Source: Desulfurococcales archaeon ex4484_204 (GTDB lineage Archaea; Thermoproteota; Thermoprotei_A; Sulfolobales; NBVN01). Taken from it: a DNA stretch of 8,683 nt. This document shows, piece after piece, positions 1-6,383 of the stretch. The notes beneath the pieces were generated by a model. It was given only the letters and a program-made list of their open reading frames with translations, ran no database searches and was not told the origin of the DNA. The translations under genes were made by a program, and so were the position numbers. The stretch is from positions 1 through 8,683 of the forward strand of contig NJEF01000086.1 of NCBI GenBank assembly GCA_002255065.1, read 5' to 3'. The first letter of the stretch is position 1. The number at the start of each line of letters is the position of its first letter.

Positions 1-415
1 ACTCCCTGGACAGCTCTGAAAGGGGGTGGCCTAAGCACTTAATCCTAAAAGCCTTATACCACCCGAAGGGGGTCCTTACAACGTTTACACCCCTGCCCCT
101 AAGAGCTTCCTCAAGCCCCTTAAGAACCTCAACAGCTTCGTGGGGTGGGGCTAGCTTCTTCGATAGATGGGCGTAGGGGTAAATAACAGCAACGTCAGCG
201 TTAACCCTATTGTAGATATCGGCAATGTCGTTAGCGACTTCTTCGAGGAACGCCTTACCACCACTGGGATCCCCTGGCTCCACGGTTACGAACACTACTA
301 AGGCATTGCTTAAGGAGGCCTCGCCTGGGAGGGTAGTTAGCTCTTCAGCACCCGCAACAGCCTTCTCCCTAACCTTGAACCAGAATTCCTCAGCATGGAT
401 TATGAGGGCTCTCAC
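1..415 (-). CDS. thrS: Threonyl-tRNA synthetase, N-terminal archaeal editing domain (partial, runs off left edge)
   Basis: Reading the minus strand from a GTG at 413-415 gives an open frame of about 138 residues to the window edge, beginning MRALIIHAEEFWFKVREKA. It contains NALVVFVTVEPGD, VAVIYPYAHLSKKLAPPHEA and, near the edge, RTPFGWYKAFRIKCLGHPLS. These match the archaeal ThrRS editing domain, a D-aminoacyl-tRNA deacylase-like fold that removes serine mischarged on tRNA-Thr. The start is supported by AGGTG (minus strand, positions 426-422) six bases upstream; an in-frame GTG at 424 overlaps that site and a stop lies just beyond it. About 138 residues is roughly the length of the editing domain alone, so I cannot tell whether a catalytic domain follows or whether this is the freestanding editing protein found in some crenarchaea. 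It is divergent from radA. Confidence 0.88.
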   Translation of the reverse strand, partial: MRALIIHAEEFWFKVREKAVAGAEELTTLPGEASLSNALVVFVTVEPGDPSGGKAFLEEVANDIADIYNRVNADVAVIYPYAHLSKKLAPPHEAVEVLKGLEEALRGRGVNVVRTPFGWYKAFRIKCLGHPLSELSRE

Positions 416-421
416 ATAGCA

Positions 422-457
422 CACCTAACCTCTAAGTACGAGCAGGGCTATTTAATG
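422..457 (-). promoter_or_regulatory. Promoter and ribosome-binding site of the ThrRS gene
   Basis: On the minus strand, ATTAAATAG at 457-449 is a TATA-like element. Using the usual archaeal spacing of about 26 bases, transcription would start near 427. That leaves a leader of about 12 nt, just enough to carry the AGGTG at 426-422 in front of the GTG start at 415. Assigned by eye. Confidence 0.45.
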
Positions 458-488
458 ATTGTTCCTAGATAGGGTTTAAGTGGGTGCA

Positions 489-576
489 GGGAATACCTGA
501 CGTTTAAGCGATGTGTTAGGGCTAAGATAGCTAACTCTAGGTTACGGGTATTATAGGTATTTACTGGGGAATACCC
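489..576. repeat. Short repeated and inverted motif in the thrS-radA divergent intergenic region
   Basis: GGGAATACC occurs twice in the same orientation (489-497 and 567-575). GGGTATT at 546-552 is the inverted partner of AATACCC at 570-576, so the second copy could form a 7-bp hairpin with a 17-nt loop. The 244-nt space between the two divergent genes holds no convincing open frame or tRNA. The motif could be a regulator site shared by the two promoters, or chance; nothing here identifies a binding protein. Confidence 0.3.
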
Positions 577-608
577 TACACGGGCGGCAGGCCCTGATCA
601 TGAGAATC

Positions 609-620
609 AAAAATTTAATA
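609..620 (+). promoter_or_regulatory. radA promoter (TATA-like element)
   Basis: AAAAATTTAATA sits about 40 nt before the radA ATG, with the core ATTTAATA at 613-620. Standard archaeal spacing puts the transcription start near 643, for a leader of about 17 nt. The sequence GTAGGG at 643-648 is at best a weak Shine-Dalgarno site. Assigned by eye. Confidence 0.5.
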
Positions 621-659
621 GCTTAATAGGGTCTTAGAGTTTGTAGGGTATGGTACGTA

Positions 660-1622
660 ATGTCATCAGCTGAGATAAGGAAGATAAGGAGGGTGGAGGA
701 TTTAGGGTTAAGCACTTCCCTCATAAATAAGTTGAGGGAGGCTGGATATAGAACTCTTGAAGCCATTGCTGTAGCTAACGTTAATGAGTTAGCGAGCATA
801 GTGGGTATCCCAACACCTACCGCTCAGAGGATAATAAATAAGGCTAGAGAGGCACTGGGTTTAAGGTTTATGACAGCCCTCGAGCTTAAGAAGGAGAGGC
901 TCCATATAGGTAGGGTTACTACCAGCTCTAAGAAATTAGATGAACTCTTAGGTGGAGGCGTTGAGACAAGGACGATAACGGAGTTCTTCGGTGAGTACGG
1001 CACCGGGAAGACCCAGATATGCCACCAGCTATCGGTTAATGTCCAGCTACCTAAGGAGAAGGGGGGTTTAGAGGGTAGGGCCCTCTACATAGATGCTGAG
1101 GGCACGTTTAGGTGGGAGAGGATTGACGCCATGGCTAGGGCTGTAGGGCTCGACCCGGATAAGGTTATGGAGAACATCATATGGGCTAGGGCTATAAGTA
1201 GCGATCACCAAATGGCGATAGTTGAGGAGGCTATGGACCTCATACCTAAGGAGAACATAAGGCTGTTAGTAGTGGATTCTGTAACAGGTCACTTCAGGGC
1301 TGAGTACCCAGGTAGGGAGAACCTAGCCGTTAGGCAGCAGAAGCTCAACAGGCACCTACACCAGCTCGGCAGAATAGCCGAGATCTACGATGTCGCCGTA
1401 ATTGTAACGAATCAGGTCATGGCTAGGCCTGACGTATTCTACGGTGACCCAACAACGGCTGTGGGAGGGCATATATTAGCTCATGCACCAGGAGTGAGGA
1501 TTCAGTTAAGAAGAGGTAGGGGTAATAGGAGGATAGCAAGGATCGTTGACGCGCCGCACCTACCTGAAAGCGAGGCTGTATTCATAATAACCGATGAGGG
1601 AATTAGGGATATAGAGGAGTAG
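660..1622 (+). CDS. radA: DNA repair and recombination protein RadA
   Basis: Archaeal RecA/Rad51 recombinase of 320 residues, normal for the family. It forms filaments on single-stranded DNA and drives ATP-dependent strand exchange in recombinational repair. Visible parts: an N-terminal helix-hairpin-helix DNA-binding domain (about residues 10-66); the polymerisation motif FMTA (70-73); Walker A GEYGTGKT (111-118); Walker B LLVVDS (202-207); the conserved stretch EYPGRENLAVRQQKLNRHL (215-233); and the L2 DNA-binding loop region VMARPDVFYGDPTTAVGGH (253-271). No intein interrupts the ATPase core, unlike some archaeal radA genes. An ATG at 650 lies in another frame and soon leaves coding sense, so ATG 660 is the start. 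The gene is divergent from thrS and 11 nt upstream of the A24 peptidase, with which it may be co-transcribed. Confidence 0.98.
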   Translation: MSSAEIRKIRRVEDLGLSTSLINKLREAGYRTLEAIAVANVNELASIVGIPTPTAQRIINKAREALGLRFMTALELKKERLHIGRVTTSSKKLDELLGGGVETRTITEFFGEYGTGKTQICHQLSVNVQLPKEKGGLEGRALYIDAEGTFRWERIDAMARAVGLDPDKVMENIIWARAISSDHQMAIVEEAMDLIPKENIRLLVVDSVTGHFRAEYPGRENLAVRQQKLNRHLHQLGRIAEIYDVAVIVTNQVMARPDVFYGDPTTAVGGHILAHAPGVRIQLRRGRGNRRIARIVDAPHLPESEAVFIITDEGIRDIEE

Positions 1623-1633
1623 CGGGTAGGTCC

Positions 1634-2362
1634 TTGACTATATGGCTTAAGAGCGTTATAATCGCTTCAGTAGCGTCCACACTAACGTATGCCTCACTAA
1701 GGGATCTGAAGAATAGGGATATTCCGGAGGTTACGTGGCTACCATCCTTAGCTATCGCGGTAATACTGAACGTACTTCACGGAAACTACGACGTTATCCA
1801 TACAGCTCTATCGCTCCTCCCTGCCGCATTACTATTCGCTATGGCGATCTTCAACATGATCGGCGGTGCTGACTTCCTAGCAGTACTTTTAATAGGTCTA
1901 GCACACCCCTTATTCGAAGCGTTACCAATATCCCTTCTCGCCTTACTGTACTCGCTGTTCATACCCTTAGCTCTCATGGCTTATTACGTTACCCTAAACA
2001 GCGTTAAGTACAGGAAGCAGATCCTCAGGATTAGGTGTATAAGGGGGAGGAGGTTCTACCTATACTTCCTAGGAAGGCCGATAAGTATAGGGGAATTTCT
2101 CAACTCTAAATTCATGTACCCATTAACTATACCCAGCGGTACAGGAGGGTTTATCTGTAGACCAACTTTTAGCATAGATGAGACCGAGGAGGCGGTTAAA
2201 GCGGAGATCATGGAGTTTATTGATAGGGGGGTAATAAGGCGTAATGATCTAATCTGGGTAACGCCAGCTATGCCACACGTAGCCTTTCTTTTAATAGGGT
2301 ACGTGCTAGCTCTAATAACACCTCAGGACCTTATCCTCCAGGTCTTTAAGTTGATGACGTAA
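1634..2362 (+). CDS. A24-family (type IV prepilin/preflagellin) membrane aspartyl peptidase
   Basis: A 242-residue membrane protein. The first catalytic aspartate is D24 in YASLRDLKNRDIPEVTW, just after the first membrane segment (about residues 5-20). The second is D80 in the family's GxxD-type motif GGADF (77-81). Hydrophobic segments lie near 36-48, 58-74, 81-95, 97-119 and 214-232. The C-terminal soluble stretch (about 125-212, with GRPI and VIRRNDLIWVTPAMPH) looks like the archaea-specific type II extension of these peptidases. The family cleaves class III signal peptides of archaellins, pilins and related surface subunits at the inner membrane face. The TTG start is inferred: the next in-frame start would remove the first membrane segment and D24, and G-rich sequence (1624-1631) precedes it. 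No pilin or archaellin gene is adjacent, so the substrate is unknown. The 11-nt gap suggests co-transcription with radA. Confidence 0.85.
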   Translation: MTIWLKSVIIASVASTLTYASLRDLKNRDIPEVTWLPSLAIAVILNVLHGNYDVIHTALSLLPAALLFAMAIFNMIGGADFLAVLLIGLAHPLFEALPISLLALLYSLFIPLALMAYYVTLNSVKYRKQILRIRCIRGRRFYLYFLGRPISIGEFLNSKFMYPLTIPSGTGGFICRPTFSIDETEEAVKAEIMEFIDRGVIRRNDLIWVTPAMPHVAFLLIGYVLALITPQDLILQVFKLMT

Positions 2363-2369
2363 GGACATG

Positions 2370-2402
2370 TTTAAAACTCATAAGTAACTGGTTCACTAGG
2401 TG
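2370..2402 (+). promoter_or_regulatory. Promoter and ribosome-binding site of the HIT gene
   Basis: TTTAAAAC at 2370-2377 is a TATA-like element that predicts a transcription start near 2400. AGGTG at 2398-2402 is a good Shine-Dalgarno site five bases before the GTG at 2408. The two overlap in position, so the strong Shine-Dalgarno may serve mainly transcripts that begin upstream, in radA or the peptidase gene. Confidence 0.4.
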
Positions 2403-2407
2403 GGAGA

Positions 2408-2902
2408 GTGTTTAAGGGCATCCTGTGGTCTCCTTGGAGGATGAAGTACATACTAAGTGGCGGTGGTGCTAAATGCATCTTCTGTGAGGCTGTAGAGGGT
2501 GATGATAGGAAGCACTGGGTTATTGCTAGGTCTAAACACTCCATAGCAGTGCTTAACATATTCCCGTACAACACGGCCCACGTTATGGTAGCTCCTAAGA
2601 GGCACATACCTAGACCTGACCTACTTAGCAGGGATGAAGTACTGGATTTACATAGCTTAGTGATCCTAGTTATTAAAGCTATTGATAGGGAGTATAAGCC
2701 ACACGGCTACAACGTAGGTATGAATATAGGTAAGGTGGCAGGTGCTGGCATAGAGTCCCACCTCCACATTCATATAGTTCCTAGATGGCTTGGAGACACC
2801 AACTACATGCCGGTAATAGGGCTAACTAAGGTGATGCCTGAAGACTTAACGCAGACCTATGAAAGAATTAGAAGATCACTGGAGAGTGTAACTAACACCT
2901 AG
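2408..2902 (+). CDS. HIT-family nucleotide hydrolase/transferase (FHIT/Ap4A type)
   Basis: A 164-residue histidine-triad protein, typical length for a single HIT domain. It starts MFKGILWSPWRMKYI, the usual opening of archaeal and bacterial Fhit-like members (LWAPWR type). A CIFC pair (C23, C26) fits the zinc site seen in this subgroup. The catalytic motif HLHIHIVPRW carries H118, H120 and H122, the middle histidine being the expected nucleophile. Relatives split dinucleoside polyphosphates such as Ap4A, or act as nucleotidyl-transferases or phosphoramidases; the substrate cannot be read from the sequence. The GTG start is supported by AGGTG five bases upstream. It is 45 nt after the peptidase gene and 152 nt before the carbamoyltransferase island, and probably belongs to the housekeeping group. 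Confidence 0.9.
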   Translation: MFKGILWSPWRMKYILSGGGAKCIFCEAVEGDDRKHWVIARSKHSIAVLNIFPYNTAHVMVAPKRHIPRPDLLSRDEVLDLHSLVILVIKAIDREYKPHGYNVGMNIGKVAGAGIESHLHIHIVPRWLGDTNYMPVIGLTKVMPEDLTQTYERIRRSLESVTNT

Positions 2903-2936
2903 CAGTTACCTGTTTAAGGATAGCTTATCATTGCAT

Positions 2937-2988
2937 CACTTCTGCACAATCCCCCACTCCATAGTGGTGCTTACGGGATTACGTAGTG
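2937..2988 (+). other. Possible nested hairpin between the HIT gene and the catabolic island
   Basis: Inverted repeats are nested here. CCACT (2954-2958) pairs with AGTGG (2963-2967) around a 4-nt loop. Directly outside it AATCCC (2948-2953) pairs with GGGATT (2975-2980), leaving a 7-nt bulge. CACT (2937-2940) can pair with AGTG (2985-2988). TAGTGACTA at 2984-2992 is also a small palindrome. No U-tract follows, so it is not a clear terminator. It could be a 3'-end RNA structure, a regulatory site for the next gene, or chance. Confidence 0.25.
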
Positions 2989-3026
2989 ACTAGCTCATAG
3001 AGTTTTAAAGAGGTAGTTGAATGTAA

Positions 3027-3040
3027 GTTTAATACTTAAA
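3027..3040 (+). promoter_or_regulatory. Promoter of the first carbamoyltransferase gene (probably leaderless)
   Basis: GTTTAATACTTAAA is a TATA-like stretch. Its centre lies about 25 nt before the TTG (3055) and 31 nt before the in-frame GTG (3061), so transcription should begin almost at the start codon, and no well-spaced Shine-Dalgarno is visible. This fits leaderless expression as the first gene of the island. Confidence 0.5.
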
Positions 3041-3054
3041 CCCTAGAATTACTC

Positions 3055-4020
3055 TTGGGGGTGTTTAAGATTAAGGATGTAGTAACAGATCTTACCGGTA
3101 AGGACTTAATAACCACGCAAGAGTGGAGCGTGGATGAGATTAGGCTGGCACTGGAGCTAGCTAGGGACATTAAGAAGAGGTACATATTCTACGGCGTTAA
3201 CGGTATCCCTAAGCTCCTTGAGAGGAAGACGTTTTTCATGCTGTTCTTCGCGCCATCAACCAGGACTAGGTCAGCATTTGAGGCTGCAATGACCCTTCTA
3301 GGGGGTCACGCGCAGTATCTTGAGCCTAGAATGACTAGGGCCGGCGAGGGTGAGGCCCTCAAGGATATAGCTAAGATGTATGAGAGGTACGGTCACGGCC
3401 TCGGTATAAGGATCCTCGATAAGGCTATAGACTACGTGTATGGGAGGGGTAACGTAGTGATTAGGGAGACGGCTAAGTGGGCTAAGGTACCGGTAATTAA
3501 CATGGCCGACGACATGTTCCACCCAACTCAGGGCCTTGCGGACTACCTAACGTTTGAGGAGGCCTTCCCCAAGCCTAGGGGTAAGAAGTACGTGATCATG
3601 TGGGCATACTCCCCAGAGATTAGGGGTTGGTGCAGCATACAGGAGGACCTCCTAATCTTTACTAAAGCAACTGGTGCGTCCCTAGAGTTCAGCAACGACT
3701 TCAAGGCAGCTGTTGAAGGTGCTCACGCGGTGTTCCCAAGAAATTGGGCGTCACCCAAGCTGGTCCAGGTAGGGTACAGCAAGTTTGCTGAGGAGGAGAG
3801 GAGGTTGTACGAGAAGTTTAGGGACTGGAGGGTGAGTAGGGAGTTATTTGACAGAATGGATAAGAGTGCCGTCCTAATGCACGTAATGCCCATCTTCAGG
3901 GGCTATGAAGCGGATGAGGACGTCATCGATAGTCCTAGATCGCTCCTCTACGAGCAGGCTGAGAACGGTCTCTATACTAAAGCGGCAGTTCTAGCATTGA
4001 CTATGGCAGGCATGAAGTAA
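3055..4020 (+). CDS. Divergent, shortened carbamoyltransferase paralogue (aspartate/ornithine carbamoyltransferase superfamily)
   Basis: A 321-residue member of the aspartate/ornithine carbamoyltransferase superfamily, clearly paralogous to the next gene. The carbamoyl-phosphate domain is well kept: MLFFAPSTRTR with STRTR at 68-72, GGHAQYLEP (83-91), and HPTQGLADYLT with HPTQ at 156-159. The second, amino-acid-side domain is unusual. WAYSPEIRGWCSIQ (183-196) replaces the paralogue's proline-rich YAYSGGLKPLAVPQ; about 28 residues after it are missing; and the HCxP signature is HVMP (276-279), without cysteine. About nine residues are also missing in the 90s loop. It may use another acceptor, or be a structural or regulatory partner of its neighbour. 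An annotation as argF ornithine carbamoyltransferase would be unsafe. TTG 3055 is taken as start; GTG 3061, two codons later, is equally plausible. Cytosolic. Confidence 0.82.
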   Translation: MGVFKIKDVVTDLTGKDLITTQEWSVDEIRLALELARDIKKRYIFYGVNGIPKLLERKTFFMLFFAPSTRTRSAFEAAMTLLGGHAQYLEPRMTRAGEGEALKDIAKMYERYGHGLGIRILDKAIDYVYGRGNVVIRETAKWAKVPVINMADDMFHPTQGLADYLTFEEAFPKPRGKKYVIMWAYSPEIRGWCSIQEDLLIFTKATGASLEFSNDFKAAVEGAHAVFPRNWASPKLVQVGYSKFAEEERRLYEKFRDWRVSRELFDRMDKSAVLMHVMPIFRGYEADEDVIDSPRSLLYEQAENGLYTKAAVLALTMAGMK

Positions 4021-4046
4021 GAATTTACACATATAAGTTAAGAAGT

Positions 4047-4136
4047 AGTTTTTAATTAATGCACGCTTGCTATTAAGACTTTACCCATCGCAATTATAAC
4101 AAGTTTTTAATCACTCCTAGTAAACACGATCCGAGG
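4047..4136 (+). promoter_or_regulatory. Promoter region of the second carbamoyltransferase gene (two TATA-like elements, weak RBS)
   Basis: AGTTTTTAAT occurs twice, at 4047-4056 and 4102-4111, 55 nt apart. The second copy would start transcription near 4133, about 12 nt before the ATG; the first would start near 4078. GAGG at 4133-4136 is a weak Shine-Dalgarno eight bases before the ATG and would be lost or marginal on the shorter transcript. The 124-nt gap and these elements suggest the gene has its own promoter or promoters rather than depending only on the upstream gene. Confidence 0.4.
4051..4068 (+). repeat. Shared upstream motif, copy 1 (TTTAATTAATGCACGCTT)
   Basis: This 18-nt sequence matches 16 of 18 positions of TTTAATTAATGAACACTT upstream of the amidohydrolase gene (6384-6401). 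It lies 77 nt before the second carbamoyltransferase ATG. A shorter related sequence, GTTAATTAAGACTT (5250-5263), precedes the carbamate kinase gene. ATTAAGACTT also occurs exactly at 4072-4081 and 5254-5263. Candidate operator for a regulator common to the island; AT-rich background weakens the case. Confidence 0.35.
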
Positions 4137-4144
4137 AATCCATT

Positions 4145-5209
4145 ATGGGTAAGCCATGGTATGTTGGGTATTTTGAAGGTAAGAGCTGGCTTATGAATGT
4201 AGCCTTCACGCAGGACGACATAAGGAAGGTGATCGACGCGGCAAAGGACCTTAAGTATAAGTTTAAGGCTAAGGTACCAACCCCCTACCTAGTAGGTAAG
4301 ACCCTGTTCATGCTGTTCTACAACAGGTCCTTAAGGACCAGGAATAGCTTTGAAGCAGGCATGTTTCAGTTGGGAGGCCACGCGCACTTTCTAAGCCCTC
4401 AGGACGTCTACACACCAACGCTTCCAGAGGATATGATCCCCTACAAGACTGAGGCGATAAGCGACGTAGCGAGGGTTCTGAGCAGGTACGGGGATGCTAT
4501 CGCTATAAGGATTTACGGTGATGCTGCTAAGTGGATCATAGGTAGGGGTCATAGGGTTGTTGAGGAGTTTGCTAAGTGGTCCGCGATCCCCGTCCTTAAC
4601 ATGGAGGACGACCTCTACCACCCATTCCAGGCGTTAGCTGACATAATGGCGGTGCTGGAGGTCATACCCAATATTAAGGGGAAGAAGTTCGTAGTATCCT
4701 ACGCGTACTCAGGCGGTCTTAAACCCCTAGCGGTACCCCAGAGCGTAGCAGCTATAGCTGCGATGTTCGGCGCTGAGGTGGTGATAGCCCACCCACCCGG
4801 CTTCGAGTTCGTCGACGACATCATGAACAAGATAAGGGAGCTCTCGGATACCTACGGTGGAAGCGTTACCGTAACACACAATATGAAGGAGGCGTTTGAG
4901 GGTGCAGCGGTCGTATATCCGAAGGCGTGGAGCCCTAAGGGCTTCTTCCCGCCGTATAGCTCAGCAGTTAATAAGGACGGGGCTAAGGAGTACCAGAACA
5001 AGTTTAAGGACTGGATAGTAACTATGGAGCTGCTTGAAGCATCTGGTAAGCCCTACTACATGCACTGCGGCCCCGCCGATAGGGGGCAGGAGGTCACCGA
5101 TGAAGTCCTGGATAAGTACGAGAAGTCCCTGTACTTCAATGAAGCTGAGAATAGGCTCCACGTCCAGAAGGCCGTTATGGCAATGGTTATGGGGAGTAAA
5201 TACGAGTAA
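4145..5209 (+). CDS. YgeW-like knotted carbamoyltransferase
   Basis: A 354-residue carbamoyltransferase with the superfamily's main motifs: SLRTR (62-66) and HPFQALADI (159-167) for carbamoyl phosphate, RYGDAIAIR (114-122), and HCGPADRGQEVTDEVLD (307-323) at the HCLP position, cysteine kept and leucine replaced by glycine. SLRTR instead of STRTR, the proline-rich KPLAVPQS (193-200), AHPPGFE (215-221) and VVYPKAWSP (256-264) resemble the knotted branch (N-acetyl/N-succinylornithine transcarbamylases and YgeW) rather than ordinary ArgF. In that branch the amino substrate is N-acylated or otherwise modified. With carbamate kinase next door, the likely direction is catabolic: phosphorolysis of a ureido compound to an amine plus carbamoyl phosphate. 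The actual substrate is unknown. Biosynthetic N-acylornithine transcarbamylase is a weaker alternative, as no arginine-synthesis gene is near. It is 124 nt downstream of its shortened paralogue. Confidence 0.85.
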   Translation: MGKPWYVGYFEGKSWLMNVAFTQDDIRKVIDAAKDLKYKFKAKVPTPYLVGKTLFMLFYNRSLRTRNSFEAGMFQLGGHAHFLSPQDVYTPTLPEDMIPYKTEAISDVARVLSRYGDAIAIRIYGDAAKWIIGRGHRVVEEFAKWSAIPVLNMEDDLYHPFQALADIMAVLEVIPNIKGKKFVVSYAYSGGLKPLAVPQSVAAIAAMFGAEVVIAHPPGFEFVDDIMNKIRELSDTYGGSVTVTHNMKEAFEGAAVVYPKAWSPKGFFPPYSSAVNKDGAKEYQNKFKDWIVTMELLEASGKPYYMHCGPADRGQEVTDEVLDKYEKSLYFNEAENRLHVQKAVMAMVMGSKYE

Positions 5210-5215
5210 TTTTTT
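5210..5215 (+). terminator. U-tract after the second carbamoyltransferase gene
   Basis: Six T residues directly follow the TAA stop. Archaeal polymerase terminates at such tracts without needing a hairpin. This suggests at least partial transcription termination before the carbamate kinase gene, consistent with a separate promoter there. Confidence 0.4.
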
Positions 5216-5260
5216 AGAACCTTAACCACACTTAAAAGAACATTACCCCGTTAATTAAGA

Positions 5261-5268
5261 CTTAAAAA
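5261..5268 (+). promoter_or_regulatory. Candidate promoter of the carbamate kinase gene
   Basis: CTTAAAAA at 5261-5268 would place transcription start near 5291, about 20 nt before ATG 5311 and 32 nt before ATG 5323. TATTTAAAAT at 5301-5310 looks more like a TATA box but would start transcription after both ATGs, so it is probably part of the untranslated leader. The upstream GTTAATTAAGACTT (5250-5263) resembles the motif shared by the neighbouring genes. Confidence 0.35.
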
Positions 5269-5310
5269 ACCGTTATGCACAACCAATAGTAGGTATGAAA
5301 TATTTAAAAT

Positions 5311-6288
5311 ATGGTGGGTGTAATGGGCGAGAGGGATGAGAAGTACCTCCTCATAGCTTTAGGAGGTAACGCTTTCCAAACTAAGGGTGAGGTCGGCACC
5401 CCGGAGAACTACTGGAGGAACGCTTACAGAGCTGCGGAGACCATAGTTCGAATAGTTAAGGAGGGTTACAGGGTCGCTATTACACACGGCAACGGTCCCC
5501 AGGTAGGAGTTATTATGGAGTGGATGGAGAGGTCTAAGGACGTTATACCTCCCATGTCCATGGATATCGCTGGGGCAATGACCCAGGGGTGGCTGGGTTA
5601 CCTGCTAATGCAGTCTATACACAACATCTTAATTAAGTACGGAATCAAGGACAGCGTTAAGGGTGTTGTAGCGATAGTTAACCAGGTCCTTGTAAGTAAG
5701 GAGGACCCTGCGTGGCGGAACCCAACTAAGTACGTTGGCAGCTACTTCGCCGAGGAGGAGGCTAAGAAGCTAGCTAAGGAGAAGGGGTGGACGTTTAAGC
5801 CCGACCCCAGAGGTGGGTGGAGGAGGGTAGTGCCGTCCCCCGACCCTAAGGAGAATGTAGAGGTTGAGGCTGTGAAGAAGCTGCTCAATGAGGGCTGGAT
5901 CGTGGTAGCCTCAGGCGGGGGTGGTATCCCGGTAATTAGGAATAGCGACGGGTCCCTGCAAGGCGTTGAGGCAGTTATAGATAAGGACCTAGCTGGCGAG
6001 GTCCTAGCAACCGCTCTAGAAGTCGGTACTTTTGTAGTACTAACAGACGTGGATGGAGCATACATAGACTTCGGTAAGCCCACTCAGAGGAAGATAGATG
6101 TAATGACAGCATCTGAGGCGGAGAAGTACTACAAGCAGGGCCACTTTAAACCAGGCGCCATGGGCCCGAAGGTCTTAGCAAGCATTAGGTTTGTTAGGCG
6201 TGGCGGGAAGAAGGCGATAATAGGTCACCTATATAAGGGCTACGAAGTAATTAAGGGACTCTCAGGAACTATGATAGTCCCGGACTGA
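5311..6288 (+). CDS. arcC: Carbamate kinase
   Basis: A 325-residue amino-acid-kinase-fold enzyme, slightly longer than the usual 310-315. It reversibly transfers phosphate between carbamoyl phosphate and ADP, giving ATP plus carbamate, which breaks down to ammonia and CO2. Motifs: ALGGNAF (16-22), THGNGPQVG (58-66), DIAGAMTQGWLGY (85-97), VVASGGGGIPVI (198-209), VIDKDLAGEVLA (222-233), LTDVDGAY (244-251), HFKPGAMGPKVLASI (278-292) and the C-terminal GTMIVPD. These separate it from uridylate and acetylglutamate kinases. ATG 5311 is used; ATG 5323 (four codons later, preceded by GGTG sequence) is a realistic alternative that would give a more typical length. It follows two carbamoyltransferases, which supports use of carbamoyl phosphate for ATP formation. 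No arginine deiminase gene is visible, so a classical arginine deiminase operon is not shown. Confidence 0.96.
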   Translation: MVGVMGERDEKYLLIALGGNAFQTKGEVGTPENYWRNAYRAAETIVRIVKEGYRVAITHGNGPQVGVIMEWMERSKDVIPPMSMDIAGAMTQGWLGYLLMQSIHNILIKYGIKDSVKGVVAIVNQVLVSKEDPAWRNPTKYVGSYFAEEEAKKLAKEKGWTFKPDPRGGWRRVVPSPDPKENVEVEAVKKLLNEGWIVVASGGGGIPVIRNSDGSLQGVEAVIDKDLAGEVLATALEVGTFVVLTDVDGAYIDFGKPTQRKIDVMTASEAEKYYKQGHFKPGAMGPKVLASIRFVRRGGKKAIIGHLYKGYEVIKGLSGTMIVPD

Positions 6289-6297
6289 AACCACATC

Positions 6298-6354
6298 TTT
6301 TTAATGAACTCCCTTCCATTTTCTTAGCTAGTGTTCTCCTTGGTTAACGTTTTT
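6298..6354 (+). terminator. T-rich region after the carbamate kinase gene
   Basis: T-tracts recur downstream of the TGA stop: TTTTT at 6298-6302, TTTT at 6319-6322 and TTTTT at 6350-6354. Repeated U-tracts are typical of archaeal transcript ends. They separate the carbamate kinase transcript from the promoter of the amidohydrolase gene. Confidence 0.45.
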
Positions 6355-6383
6355 CCTATTGTGGGTAGACAGCGTTAATACCG

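Noticed and set aside
225..419. Plus-strand open frame of 64 codons
   Set aside because: It lies antisense to the ThrRS editing-domain frame, whose protein sequence is clearly recognisable.
416..659. tRNA, C/D-box RNA or replication origin in the divergent gap
   Set aside because: No T-loop GGTTCRA sequence on either strand, no convincing C and D box pair, and no recognisable origin-recognition-box repeats.
2371..2607. Minus-strand frame of 78 codons
   Set aside because: Antisense to the HIT gene, including its N-terminal LWSPWR and CIFC motifs.
5742..6083. Minus-strand frame of 113 codons
   Set aside because: Antisense to the carbamate kinase core; low-complexity Ser/Thr/Pro composition typical of a shadow frame.
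3055..6288. Classical arginine deiminase operon (arcA-arcB-arcC)
   Set aside because: Carbamate kinase and carbamoyltransferases are present, but no arginine deiminase or arginine/ornithine antiporter is in the window. The transferases look like the YgeW/N-acylornithine branch rather than ordinary ornithine carbamoyltransferase. It stays possible only if such genes exist elsewhere.
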